NCBI RefSeq assembly: GCF_031583595.1
Contig: NZ_CP134145.1
Span: 1,674,001 to 1,738,000, forward strand
DNA length: 64,000 nucleotides
Source of the DNA: Thalassotalea psychrophila
Lineage (GTDB): Bacteria; Pseudomonadota; Gammaproteobacteria; Enterobacterales; Alteromonadaceae
Direction: 5' to 3'
Position 1 is the stretch's first letter; each line of letters opens with the position of its first letter. Positions 1-7,664 of the stretch are shown here, piece after piece. The notes beneath the pieces are model-generated. The model worked only from the letters and a program-made list of their open reading frames with translations, made no database searches and was not told the origin of the DNA. The translations under genes and the position numbers were made by a program.

Positions 1-352
1 CACTGTCGCCGATGCCTACCAAAATATCATCTTTAAATAGAAGCGGGGTGCATTCATCTTGAGTCGTTATGCCATCAGAATGTTTATGTTGGGTTCGAAA
101 AAACATGACTTGGTAATTGCCGGTGCTAACTTTTTTCGCTTCAGTTAAATCTGGGCTACCAATATCAATAATTATTTTATCAAGGTTGGCACTATCTAGT
201 TTTAATTTAGCGATATACTGGCGGTTGAAGCCCTCGCGTTCATCCCACTCCATTTTTACCGGAGTATCTTTATAAAAGTGCATTACCGCAGCTGAAAAAA
301 TAGCATAAATAATAACTGCAATAACAATGCGAGAGACAACTTTGGTGTTCAT
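1..352 (-). CDS. DUF3192 family protein, 3' end outside window
   Basis: An open frame starts at ATG 352 and runs off the left edge, giving 117 residues. It begins MNTKVVSRIVIAVIIYAIF, a single N-terminal membrane anchor with no lipobox cysteine. The later part contains VMFFRTQHKHSDG and TTQDECTPLLFKDD, which closely match the C-terminal half of the lipoprotein at 5138-5509 (VLFYRTNRVHSDS, TTKDECTPLIFKAG). I therefore assign both to DUF3192, a family of unknown function in marine gammaproteobacteria. The C-terminus is missing, so total length is unknown. Confidence 0.75.
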   Translation of the reverse strand, partial: MNTKVVSRIVIAVIIYAIFSAAVMHFYKDTPVKMEWDEREGFNRQYIAKLKLDSANLDKIIIDIGSPDLTEAKKVSTGNYQVMFFRTQHKHSDGITTQDECTPLLFKDDILVGIGDS

Positions 353-460
353 AACAATCCTTGAAAGATATAGATTATATATATTTTTTTAATTATAAAA
401 ATGTGATTATAAAGTATCTATAAGATACATGGTTAAAAAATTGTAACAAATTTTTAATTA

Positions 461-622
461 ATACCAATCGGTATAAGTACGTGGTTTATTTCTGAGTGAG
501 GAAAAATGGATAAATACAAGGCATGAAATTTTATAAGTAGTTATCCTACATAAAAATTTTATAACGCAGTAGTTATTCGTTTTAACCATTCAAAATGATC
601 AGGTATTTATGCCGGTTGGTAT
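461..622. repeat. Palindromic MITE-like repeat, family B
   Basis: A 162-bp element runs from ATACCAATCGGTATAAGTAC on the left to the near inverse complement on the right (inward from 622 on the minus strand: ATACCAACCGGCATAAATAC). It has no coding capacity. The right end lies inside xni: the last seven codons and the stop of xni (622 down to 599) come from the repeat terminus. Together with the xni promoter-distal end it fills most of the 353-598 gap. It resembles non-autonomous miniature elements; no transposase for it is in the window. Confidence 0.7.
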
Positions 623-1426
623 AACCTCTTCATGTAAGCGAATATCTTTAAGGTTAAAGCCTAAAGGTATATCTTTTTTCAAATTAAGCAGTTGTTGGCT
701 TAATTCAAATTGCAATTGAGTATCAGCAAATTTTTTGGCAACCGATTTTTTCAAATCAGTAGCGGCAAGTATAGCTTTTAAAGAGCCGTAAGTATTTAAC
801 AGCTCTGATGCGGTAACTTGTCCTATACCCGCTACTCCAGGGATCTTATTCGTGGTATCCCCAGTTAACGTCCAAAAGTCGATAAGTTGTGCGGTTTTTA
901 CATTGAATTTTTGTTGTACATATTCATCATCAAAATAACGTTTTTTGAAGTAATCATAAACTTGTACGTGGTGTCCAAGTAAGGGCAAAAAGCCTTTATC
1001 AGTTGATATTATGGTTGTGTTTTGGCCATTAAGTGCCATTTTTACCGCTAAAGTTGCAATTAAGTCATCAGCTTCATCATGCTCTGACTCCAATGAATCA
1101 ACACCTAATGCTAAAAACCCATCCTGCATATCGGACAAGCTTTCAGCTAGGTGCTCAGGCATTTTCTTTCGACCCTTTTTATAATCGGGAAATATTTTAT
1201 AACGCCAGCACAAACCTTGACAGTCAAATACAGCTAAAGCATGACTTGGCTCATGCTCTTGAATGATTTTTTGTAACGCTTTAGTTGCCGCTGTTTTGGT
1301 GTTGTGGATGATTTGTTGTTTGGTTTTATCTGACAAGTCGCCATTTAACGGGTACAACCGTTCTTGAGCCGCGTATATTCTGCGGATCAAATTCATGGCA
1401 TCAATAAGAACTAAGTGAGCTTGCAT
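599..1426 (-). CDS. xni: Flap endonuclease Xni (ExoIX-like)
   Basis: This 275-residue protein belongs to the 5'-3' exonuclease family related to the N-terminal domain of DNA polymerase I, acting on flap structures. It starts MQAHLVLIDAMNLIRRIYA, with the family's metal-binding Asp in LIDAMN, then acidic cluster SEHDEADDLIATLA and STDKGF, and the helix-3-turn region TGDTTNKIPGVAGIGQVTA that binds DNA. E. coli Xni is about 251 residues, and the extra length is partly C-terminal: the final IPTGINT and stop are encoded by the terminus of the family B repeat. No strong ribosome site precedes the start. It lies 27 bp downstream of ppnN on the same strand. Confidence 0.93.
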   Translation of the reverse strand: MQAHLVLIDAMNLIRRIYAAQERLYPLNGDLSDKTKQQIIHNTKTAATKALQKIIQEHEPSHALAVFDCQGLCWRYKIFPDYKKGRKKMPEHLAESLSDMQDGFLALGVDSLESEHDEADDLIATLAVKMALNGQNTTIISTDKGFLPLLGHHVQVYDYFKKRYFDDEYVQQKFNVKTAQLIDFWTLTGDTTNKIPGVAGIGQVTASELLNTYGSLKAILAATDLKKSVAKKFADTQLQFELSQQLLNLKKDIPLGFNLKDIRLHEEVIPTGINT

Positions 1427-1453
1427 CGTCTATATTTATTATTTTAGTTATAT

Positions 1454-2803
1454 TTATTCGGAAACGATTTTATAACAAGGCGTATATTTACCTTGTAACT
1501 TCATCCGTCCCTGTTTAACAAAAGATGATAGCAGGTTATCCATGTGAGTCATAATCTCTTTATCGCCAGATATCTCATATGGACCATTTTTTCGAATGCT
1601 TTTAACCCATTCAGGTTTCACATTGCCAGCGACAATACCTGAAAATATTTTACGTAAATTTGCTGCTAACTCATTTACCGGTAAATCCTTATTTAGATTA
1701 ATTTGAGCCATATTTTTATGACTGGGCTCAAAAGGCTGTTGAAATTGAGCTTCGATTTCTAGGGTCCAGTTATAGTGATAGGCATCGCCAACCGCTTTAC
1801 GATAACTAATTACCGAACTTATATGTTCTTTTAAGTATTTAGCTACCGCTTCGGTATCATCAATGATTATGGTATAGAGTTGTTGCGCCTCTGCTCCTAA
1901 AATTTCACCAATAAATGTATCTAATGCTTTAAAATATTGCTCCGCGTCTTTGGGACCGGTGAGAACTATAGGGAGTTTTTGCAGTTTATTTTCCGGATGT
2001 AATAATATTCCTATTACAAATAGTAATTCTTCAGCGGTTCCTGCACCACCTGGAAATATTATTAAACCATGGCTTAAACGAACGAACGCTTCTAAGCGTT
2101 TTTCAATATCAGGCATGATCACCAATTCATTTACTATGGTATTTGGCGGCTCGGCAGCAATAATACTGGGTTCAGTTAAACCAATATAACGGCCAATGCC
2201 ACTACGCTGCTTTGCATGACCAAATGTTGCGCCTTTCATTGGTCCCTTCATCGCACCCGGGCCACAACCTGTACATATGTTGATATTACGTAAACCTAGC
2301 TGGTAACCTGTTTCTTTAGTGTATTTGTATTCTTCATGTTTAATCGAGTGGCCGCCCCAGCAGGTTATAACTCCTGGTTCACTATCTAACTTTATCGCAC
2401 CTGCATTGCGAATAATATCAAAAACTATATGGGTAATAAGTCCAGCAGGACGTGGTGGTGGGCTACTTAAATATCGACTTGAGATAAACAAAATATCTCG
2501 TAAAACAGCTGATAGTTGCTCTTGAATACCTTTAATTATTTTCCCGTCAACAAAAGCATGAGCAGGAGGGTTGATCAACCGTAACTTTACTCCTCTTTCA
2601 CGTTTTAATACTTGGATATTAAAATCTTTGTAAGTTTCATAAATTGCTTCTGCATCATCTGTGGTACTCCCTACATTTAATACAGCAAGTGAGCAGTTAC
2701 GGTAAAGTTGATAAAGTTCACTATTAGCTGAGTGTTGAAGTTGATCAACCTCAAGAGGGGAAAGTAGGCACATGTTGCCTACAGGGTTTAATTCAATTTG
2801 CAT
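1454..2803 (-). CDS. ppnN: Pyrimidine/purine nucleotide 5'-monophosphate nucleosidase PpnN
   Basis: PpnN (YgdH) cleaves nucleoside monophosphates to base and ribose 5-phosphate and is known in E. coli to be controlled by (p)ppGpp. The 449-residue length fits the E. coli protein (454). The LOG-type Rossmann core is visible: GGHSI near residue 150, GPGAMKGPMKGA at about 181-192, and the signature PGGAGTAEE at about 251-259. The N-terminal and C-terminal extensions typical of PpnN, as opposed to short LOG proteins, are both present. GAGG lies 6 nt upstream of the ATG. It is probably transcribed with xni downstream. Confidence 0.95.
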   Translation of the reverse strand: MQIELNPVGNMCLLSPLEVDQLQHSANSELYQLYRNCSLAVLNVGSTTDDAEAIYETYKDFNIQVLKRERGVKLRLINPPAHAFVDGKIIKGIQEQLSAVLRDILFISSRYLSSPPPRPAGLITHIVFDIIRNAGAIKLDSEPGVITCWGGHSIKHEEYKYTKETGYQLGLRNINICTGCGPGAMKGPMKGATFGHAKQRSGIGRYIGLTEPSIIAAEPPNTIVNELVIMPDIEKRLEAFVRLSHGLIIFPGGAGTAEELLFVIGILLHPENKLQKLPIVLTGPKDAEQYFKALDTFIGEILGAEAQQLYTIIIDDTEAVAKYLKEHISSVISYRKAVGDAYHYNWTLEIEAQFQQPFEPSHKNMAQINLNKDLPVNELAANLRKIFSGIVAGNVKPEWVKSIRKNGPYEISGDKEIMTHMDNLLSSFVKQGRMKLQGKYTPCYKIVSE

Positions 2804-2978
2804 AAGCCACCTCGAAAATGAATACAGATAATTAAAATTTTTATAAGGAAAATAACAACTTAGACCAGGATTCGATATCTATAGTTTGAGTGTAGTCTAT
2901 AAAAGAGCAGATAAAAAGGTGAGCTGGGAGAAACGAAGAACAATAGACGAGAAACAAGCCCGCTGTTCGTTTCTCGAA

Positions 2979-3009
2979 GTTATATAAACGAAGAATGAGT
3001 TTATATAAC
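2979..3009. repeat. Inverted repeat in queF-ppnN gap
   Basis: An 11-bp perfect inverted repeat (GTTATATAAAC at 2979, GTTTATATAAC at 2999) with a 9-base loop sits just downstream of queF. Upstream of it, 2929-2977 holds imperfect copies of GAGAAACGA in both orientations, and CTAGTTT is directly repeated at 3013-3029. There is no long T-run, so it is a poor intrinsic terminator; it may mark the end of the queF transcript or be a decayed repeat. The rest of 2804-3033 shows no gene. Confidence 0.5.
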
Positions 3010-3033
3010 TGTTCTAGTTTCTAGTTTCTAGCA

Positions 3034-3885
3034 TTATTGTCTTAGTGTTCTATTTTGTGGCGCAAAAATATCTTCACTGCTTCTAAAAGGATTAATATCT
3101 AGTCCTCCTCTTCGCGTATAACGAGCAAATACAGTAAGTGATTCAGGTTGGCAAAATTCCATAATGTCAGTGAATATACGCTCTACACATTGTTCATGAA
3201 ACTCATTATGCTGGCGAAATGAAATTAAATATTTAAGCAATAACGCATGATCAATTTGTTTACCAGTATAAGTAATATAAACACTACCCCAATCAGGTTG
3301 GTTGGTAATTAAGCAATTAGATTTTAATAAATGGCTTACTAAATATTCGCTCACGTCCTTACCTGCAGTAATTGCTGCCGCTTGCGATAAAATAGTTCGA
3401 TCAAATTCATAGCTATCAATGCTAATGTCTATATCATCAATTTTTACTGCGTCGATATTACTAATAGCAAGGGCAGGGCAGTTATCAACCGCAAATAATG
3501 TAACCTTTACTGGAGCTTTAGCCGTTTCAGATAAATCTTTAATAAGGGCATTTTCAACATCTTGCCATGAATCAAAACAAGTTTGATTGAAACTATTCAA
3601 GTACAACTTGAATGATTTTGATTCAACTAAATTTTCACTTGTACAAGGCACACGAAACTCAGCCACCGCAACTACTGGCTTACCATTAGGCTCAAGCCAA
3701 GAAAGTTCATAACCATACCAGACATCTTCACCATAAAAGGGCAAAGAGTCTTGCAGGTTTAAATCATCTCTATTTAATGATCTTGGTACACCTTGTAAAA
3801 GATCTGGTGCATATATACTTTTGTACTCAGTACTTTTTCCAAGTAACAAAGACTTTAATTCTGATGCATTGTTGTAGTGAGTCAT
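3034..3885 (-). CDS. queF: NADPH-dependent 7-cyano-7-deazaguanine reductase QueF
   Basis: QueF reduces preQ0 to preQ1 in queuosine biosynthesis, a unique nitrile-to-amine reduction. At 283 residues it is the long two-module type found in E. coli (282). The QueF motif ESKSFKLYLNSFN lies at about 88-100, and the catalytic segment SNCLITNQPDWGS gives Cys191 (thioimide nucleophile) and Asp198, matching the E. coli catalytic pair. The start is supported by AAGAG 5 bases upstream. It is divergent from syd with a 74-bp shared upstream region, an arrangement I associate with this group. Confidence 0.96.
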   Translation of the reverse strand: MTHYNNASELKSLLLGKSTEYKSIYAPDLLQGVPRSLNRDDLNLQDSLPFYGEDVWYGYELSWLEPNGKPVVAVAEFRVPCTSENLVESKSFKLYLNSFNQTCFDSWQDVENALIKDLSETAKAPVKVTLFAVDNCPALAISNIDAVKIDDIDISIDSYEFDRTILSQAAAITAGKDVSEYLVSHLLKSNCLITNQPDWGSVYITYTGKQIDHALLLKYLISFRQHNEFHEQCVERIFTDIMEFCQPESLTVFARYTRRGGLDINPFRSSEDIFAPQNRTLRQ

Positions 3886-3959
3886 ATTCTCTTTTTACTT
3901 ACTTTCCAATATACTGTAGCAGTATAAGTATTATTTAAATTTAAGGCGTATTTTACCTG

Positions 3960-4520
3960 ATGAATACCACAGCGCAAAGCATTGACTTAGCTATTAACCA
4001 GTTTACAGAACAGTACAAGCAACATTGCATTAAACAAACAGGTAAATTACCTAGTGTTGAGCATGATGATAGCTGGCCATCTCCTTGTGAAACAGGTGCT
4101 ATTGATGCTGACGGTTTTGTTAATTGGCAACCGGTAGCTATTGATGAAACCCTTGATTTCAACAATGTTGAGCAGGCACTTGGTTTTACTATTCACCAAG
4201 ACGTACATACTTATTTTAGTCAAATATATTCTGAAGCAATCCCTGCAAGCTGCAGTGAAGGTAACTTAGAGTTATTATTTGCTTGGAATAAAGAAGATTA
4301 TGAACGTTTACAGCAAAATATTATTGGTCATGTGATGATGAAGCAAAAATTAAAGCAAGAAGTGACCATATTTTTTGCTGTAACCGATGAAGATGACATT
4401 AATTTAGTCATTAAAAACAATAATGGCGAAGTTTGGGTAGAGCCCGTAGGCTGCGAACCATCTAAGTTTATTGCGGCGAGTTTAACTGAGTTTATTAATG
4501 GTTTAAGTTTTCAAAGTTAA
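3960..4520 (+). CDS. syd: SecY-interacting protein Syd
   Basis: Syd is a small soluble protein that binds cytoplasmic loops of SecY and may act in quality control of the translocon. This copy is 186 residues (E. coli about 181). It carries the characteristic acidic-aromatic N-terminal part (WPSPCETGAIDADGFVNWQPV) and later VHTYFSQIYSEAIPA and LFAWNKEDYERLQQNIIGH. It is divergent from queF. Its TAA stop at 4518-4520 is directly followed by, and shares its last base with, the terminus of a family A palindromic repeat. Confidence 0.94.
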   Translation: MNTTAQSIDLAINQFTEQYKQHCIKQTGKLPSVEHDDSWPSPCETGAIDADGFVNWQPVAIDETLDFNNVEQALGFTIHQDVHTYFSQIYSEAIPASCSEGNLELLFAWNKEDYERLQQNIIGHVMMKQKLKQEVTIFFAVTDEDDINLVIKNNNGEVWVEPVGCEPSKFIAASLTEFINGLSFQS

Positions 4521-4635
4521 TACCAATTTCGTTCAATAATTGCTCACTTGTGCTGGTTTAAATACTCCATGACTGCGTTGCTCTCAATTCCGATAGCCTG
4601 CTATCGGTAAATCGAGAGTCTTGCCCTGATTTATT
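4520..4635. repeat. Truncated palindromic repeat, family A
   Basis: The left end ATACCAATTTCGTTC and the following 116 bp align along their length with the inverse complement of the full copy at 62057-62215, including GCTCACTTGTGCTGG and the central hairpin region GCGTTGCTCTCAAT...CGAGAGTC. Similarity ends near 4635 at GATTTATT, so about 40 bp including the second terminal arm are missing. It lies between the convergent syd and 4631-4942 genes, touches both stop codons, and its central hairpin could end transcription from both sides. Confidence 0.75.
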
Positions 4636-4942
4636 CACTTAATTTAGCTTTCAGCAGTTCTATCTCTGCCTGTAGTGGTGCAATCGCTTGTTTAATTAAC
4701 AATTCAACGTCTGTTAATGTAAATGGCTTCTCATTGCTGTTTTTTTGAATTTTAATTTCTGGTTTACTTGTTTCTGCAATTTTTGGATTGTTTTGCCAAG
4801 TCTGTAAGCCTTTAATAACTCTAGCTAATGGTAAGCTTTGGCTTAACCTTGCTTTAATTAAGGCAACAGTTGGAGTTTTATTTTCTGCAGCTAGTTGCGC
4901 GGCTATTTGGTAAATTTCGTGATCAGAGCTCATTTTTTGCAC
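4631..4942 (-). CDS. Small HTH-like protein (KfrA_N-like N-terminus)
   Basis: The 103-residue product starts MQKMSSDHEIYQIAAQLAAE, followed by NKTPTVALIKARLSQ and RVIKGLQTWQNNP. This pattern (short helix, PTVxxIK, RLxxS, xxxxLxxW) resembles the N-terminal DNA-binding part of KfrA-type proteins; this is a pattern judgement, not a search result. After a polar linker the C-terminus TDVELLIKQAIAPLQAEIELLKAKLSE looks like a short coiled coil that could dimerise. The stop codon is formed within the end of the truncated repeat. A start at the fourth codon (Met-Ser-Ser) is also possible. Confidence 0.7.
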   Translation of the reverse strand: MQKMSSDHEIYQIAAQLAAENKTPTVALIKARLSQSLPLARVIKGLQTWQNNPKIAETSKPEIKIQKNSNEKPFTLTDVELLIKQAIAPLQAEIELLKAKLSE

Positions 4943-5137
4943 ATATGTTGTTAAATTGCGTAAATAGTAGCGAAATTAACTAATTAAGTCATCATGTATT
5001 TTGAATGTTTTGAATAAAACCTATATATAACAATTAGTTATAAAGTTGGCAACGTATTTGCTTTATAACGTATAGCTTTTATCAAGTAATAAAATTAACT
5101 AATAATTTAAAATAACTAACTTTAAAAAGGGAATCCC

Positions 5138-5509
5138 ATGAAAAAATCTTTAGCAACCTTACTGCTTCTTGCCCCACTTACCTTAGGTTTAACCGGTTGT
5201 ATTATTGTTGCAGACGGTAATGGCGAGCATGGTAGTTTTGTCACTGATCATGAAGATCGTGAATTTGAAAACCGTAAAAAAATTGCCCGCTTAGAAAGTG
5301 GCATGGCTTATTTGGCTGCACAAGATCACTTAGGTGTACCTGACTTTAATGAAAGCTATGATAAAGATGGTGAGACGATTCAAGTATTGTTTTATCGTAC
5401 TAACAGAGTTCACTCAGACAGCATGACTACCAAAGATGAATGTACACCACTTATATTTAAAGCTGGAAAGTTAACTAGCTGGGGCGAAAGCGCTTATAAA
5501 GAGCTTTAA
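5138..5509 (+). CDS. DUF3192 family lipoprotein
   Basis: A 123-residue protein with a lipoprotein signal peptide: MKKSLATLLLLAPLTLGLTGC, lipobox LTGC with Cys21, so probably envelope-anchored. The mature part has an acidic linker, a helical stretch around RKKIARLESGM, and the family block VLFYRTNRVHSD followed by KDECTPLIFKAGKLTSWGE. The role of DUF3192 is not known. It has a near-purine ribosome site (AAAAAGGGA, 7 bases upstream). The partial gene at the left edge is a paralogue that has a membrane anchor instead of a lipobox. Confidence 0.88.
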   Translation: MKKSLATLLLLAPLTLGLTGCIIVADGNGEHGSFVTDHEDREFENRKKIARLESGMAYLAAQDHLGVPDFNESYDKDGETIQVLFYRTNRVHSDSMTTKDECTPLIFKAGKLTSWGESAYKEL

Positions 5510-5526
5510 TAAAACGTTCTAATTAT

Positions 5527-5564
5527 ATTGGCTAATATTGGTTTCTCCCCTAATATTAGCCAAT
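5527..5564. terminator. Bidirectional terminator-like hairpin
   Basis: A 13-bp perfect stem (ATTGGCTAATATT at 5527, complement at 5552-5564) with a 12-base loop lies between the convergent DUF3192 lipoprotein and DUF2789 genes. A T-rich stretch follows on the plus strand. Confidence 0.6.
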
Positions 5565-5589
5565 TGTCTATTTATTTCTAGCAAAGTTA

Positions 5590-5820
5590 TTAGCGAAGTA
5601 AAGCATCCAACACATCTACTATTTCACTCCAATCAGAATCCAATTTAATTGCATCAGATAAAAAGCTACCCTGTGATTGATTCCAAAAACTTGCATCTGC
5701 TAACTTAGTGTTTGCATCTAAACCTTTATTGATAGCAATAAAATCTTTTATGCCATTATCTGTTGTATCTAAACCAAGTTGGGCAAACAAGCCTTCTAGG
5801 TTATGTAATGATAAGTCCAA
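5590..5820 (-). CDS. DUF2789 family protein
   Basis: A small acidic protein matching DUF2789, of unknown function. With the TTG start at 5820 it reads M(L)DLSLHNLEGLFAQLGLDT..., matching the usual family beginning, and ends with the typical DADW-like segment here seen as KLDSDWSEIVDVLDALLR. It also has KLADASFWNQSQ, the conserved centre. GGGA lies about 9 bases before the TTG. A longer TTG start at 5835 (81 residues) is open but lacks a ribosome site, so I prefer the 76-residue form. Confidence 0.85.
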   Translation of the reverse strand: MDLSLHNLEGLFAQLGLDTTDNGIKDFIAINKGLDANTKLADASFWNQSQGSFLSDAIKLDSDWSEIVDVLDALLR

Positions 5821-6059
5821 AGTAATAATTCCCAAAAAATTCGTCCGTTATTTCAGTATAGCTACATTATTTGTTTAGCGTAATTTAGAATAAAAAACCA
5901 ACAACTTTAATTGACTTAAATTCAAATTAATTGATATGGTGGTTTTCCAGCGAAAAAAGTACCTAAAAAACAAGCCTCAAAATAGTGGTATTGGTACATC
6001 AATAATAACAACTAATATGCTGGAAATATTAAAGACAAAAGTTTAAAAAAGGGCGAGTT

Positions 6060-6695
6060 ATGAATGATGTAAAAATCGCTACTGATTGTGAGATCAGAGC
6101 TGCTTATTTAACTGCACCAGAGCTAAAACTTGCTGCGTCACTTATTTACCAGGCTTATCATGATGACCCTGTATTCATCGATATTTTTTCTGGTTCAGGT
6201 GATTATGAGCAAAAACTCAGAGCTTCTATTAGAGAAGAGTTAGCGGCTTTTTGGCAGGCCAAACAACCAATTTTAGGTATATACCTTGGGGAAGCATTGG
6301 TTGGTGTTGCATGCTTACACAGTCCTGCTGAAGGTTTTGGCTCAAATCGTTTCTGGCATTGGCGTTTGAAAATGATGTTAAGTGCTGGTTATGTTAGCAC
6401 TAAGCAAATGATCCAAAAAGAAGAGCAAATTATTGAAGCTGTACCAATGGACTGCTTCCATATTCTATCTTTTATTGCGATTCATCCACTGCATCAGCAC
6501 CATGGTTTTGGTCACTACTTAATGGCTGCGGTTAATGCTGTGTTTGAAGATGAGACTGAAAGTGAAGGTGTCGCTATTTACGTAACTTCCGATAAATATA
6601 AAGAATTTTTCAAAGAATGTGATTACGACATAATTAAAGAAATTACAGTGGGAAATGTTACGGGCCCATTAATGGTTCACTATAAAGATTCTTAA
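6060..6695 (+). CDS. GNAT family N-acetyltransferase
   Basis: A 211-residue protein with the GNAT core: CFHILSFIAIHPLHQHHGFGHYLMAAVNAV (about residues 137-166) contains strand 4 and the acetyl-CoA pyrophosphate loop in the form HQHHGFGHYL. The N-terminal part (AYHDDPVFIDIFSG) resembles the acetyltransferases acting on small molecules rather than ribosomal proteins. The substrate cannot be told. It is followed after 19 bp by the Mpo1-like gene and likely co-transcribed with it. Confidence 0.85.
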   Translation: MNDVKIATDCEIRAAYLTAPELKLAASLIYQAYHDDPVFIDIFSGSGDYEQKLRASIREELAAFWQAKQPILGIYLGEALVGVACLHSPAEGFGSNRFWHWRLKMMLSAGYVSTKQMIQKEEQIIEAVPMDCFHILSFIAIHPLHQHHGFGHYLMAAVNAVFEDETESEGVAIYVTSDKYKEFFKECDYDIIKEITVGNVTGPLMVHYKDS

Positions 6696-6714
6696 ATAAC
6701 CTAGTTTAGAAATT

Positions 6715-7023
6715 ATGAAAGAAAAACAATTTAAGTCATTTAAAGAGTTTTACCCATTTTATTTAAGCCAGCACAATAATACTGTCTGTCGTAACTTACA
6801 TTACATTGGCAGTATTTTAGTGTTGGTTATGCTTTCATACAGCCTACTATCTCAACAATATATACTACTGTGGAGTTTACCTTTAATTGGTTATAGCTTT
6901 GCTTGGATAGGGCACTTCTTTTTTGAAAAAAATAAACCTGCTACCTTTATCTACCCTTGGTATAGCTTTGTTGGTGACTGGGTGATGTTGTTCGATTTTT
7001 TACGCGGTAAAAAACATTCCTAA
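6715..7023 (+). CDS. Mpo1-like (DUF962) membrane protein
   Basis: A 102-residue integral membrane protein of the DUF962/Mpo1-like family; the yeast founder Mpo1 is a dioxygenase in phytosphingosine breakdown, but bacterial roles are unproven. Typical features are FYPFYLSQHNNTVCRNLHYIGS near the start and GYSFAWIGHFFFEKNKPATFIYPWYSFVGDW near the end, with conserved His residues (H20, H28 and the IGH motif) that could bind iron. Two to three membrane helices are visible. It lacks part of the longer family's N-terminus but is of common bacterial length. Confidence 0.9.
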   Translation: MKEKQFKSFKEFYPFYLSQHNNTVCRNLHYIGSILVLVMLSYSLLSQQYILLWSLPLIGYSFAWIGHFFFEKNKPATFIYPWYSFVGDWVMLFDFLRGKKHS

Positions 7024-7129
7024 AGTAAACGAAGCTAAAGTCAGCACGAATTCTCTGATCAATTAAATTACTTGATCTAAATTAACTTTATTCTATCTAT
7101 TCCCAATTAAGTTTGAATTTCCATTCTTA

Positions 7130-7152
7130 AAGATGTATTTTAAATGCATCTT
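7130..7152. promoter_or_regulatory. NsrR operator
   Basis: Half-sites AAGATGTATTT and AAATGCATCTT are separated by one base. The dyad has a single mismatched pair and fits the published NsrR consensus of two ATGYATTT-type arms. It lies 26 bp before the nsrR start, so it would mediate autoregulation and probably control of nnrS-norEF downstream. Confidence 0.88.
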
Positions 7153-7178
7153 TATTTCTTCGCTCGTGGTCAATATAA

Positions 7179-7622
7179 ATGCACATAACTAGATACACAG
7201 ATTATTCATTGCGAGTATTAATATATTTAGCGATAAACACTGAGCACCTAGCCACAATTAATGAGATTGCTAAAAGTTACAATATTTCTAAAAACCACTT
7301 AATGAAAATTGTTCAGCAACTTAACTTAAAAGGCTATTTGCTAGCCATACGTGGCAAAAATGGTGGTATTAAATTAAACAAATCCCCAGAGCTAATAAAC
7401 ATCGGTATGTTGGTGCGAGAATTGGAAGACTCAAACAAACTCGTGGAGTGCTTTGGTGATAACAATCAATGTGTAATTACTTCAAGCTGCAAGCTAAAAC
7501 AGGTTTTTGCACAAGCGCAACAAAGCTTTTATCAAACATTGGATAAATTTACTTTAGCCGATTTGGTAGGTAGCGATGAACAGAGCCAATTAGGCAACAT
7601 ACTTGCGTTGAAGGCTGTATAA
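7179..7622 (+). CDS. nsrR: Nitric-oxide-sensing Rrf2-family repressor NsrR
   Basis: NsrR is an iron-sulfur repressor that releases DNA when NO attacks the cluster. The 147-residue protein begins MHITRYTDYSLRVLIYLA and has the Rrf2 winged helix (INEIAKSYNISKNHLMKIVQQL) and wing (AIRGKNGGIKL). Cys91, Cys98 and Cys104 (LVECFGDNNQCVITSSC) form the cluster-binding set expected for NsrR rather than IscR. A perfect-looking NsrR operator lies just upstream and the next genes belong to nitric oxide metabolism, which supports the name. Confidence 0.94.
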   Translation: MHITRYTDYSLRVLIYLAINTEHLATINEIAKSYNISKNHLMKIVQQLNLKGYLLAIRGKNGGIKLNKSPELINIGMLVRELEDSNKLVECFGDNNQCVITSSCKLKQVFAQAQQSFYQTLDKFTLADLVGSDEQSQLGNILALKAV

Positions 7623-7664
7623 ACTTCCAATTGCAAATTACTTTCCTTTAACAGGACTATAACT

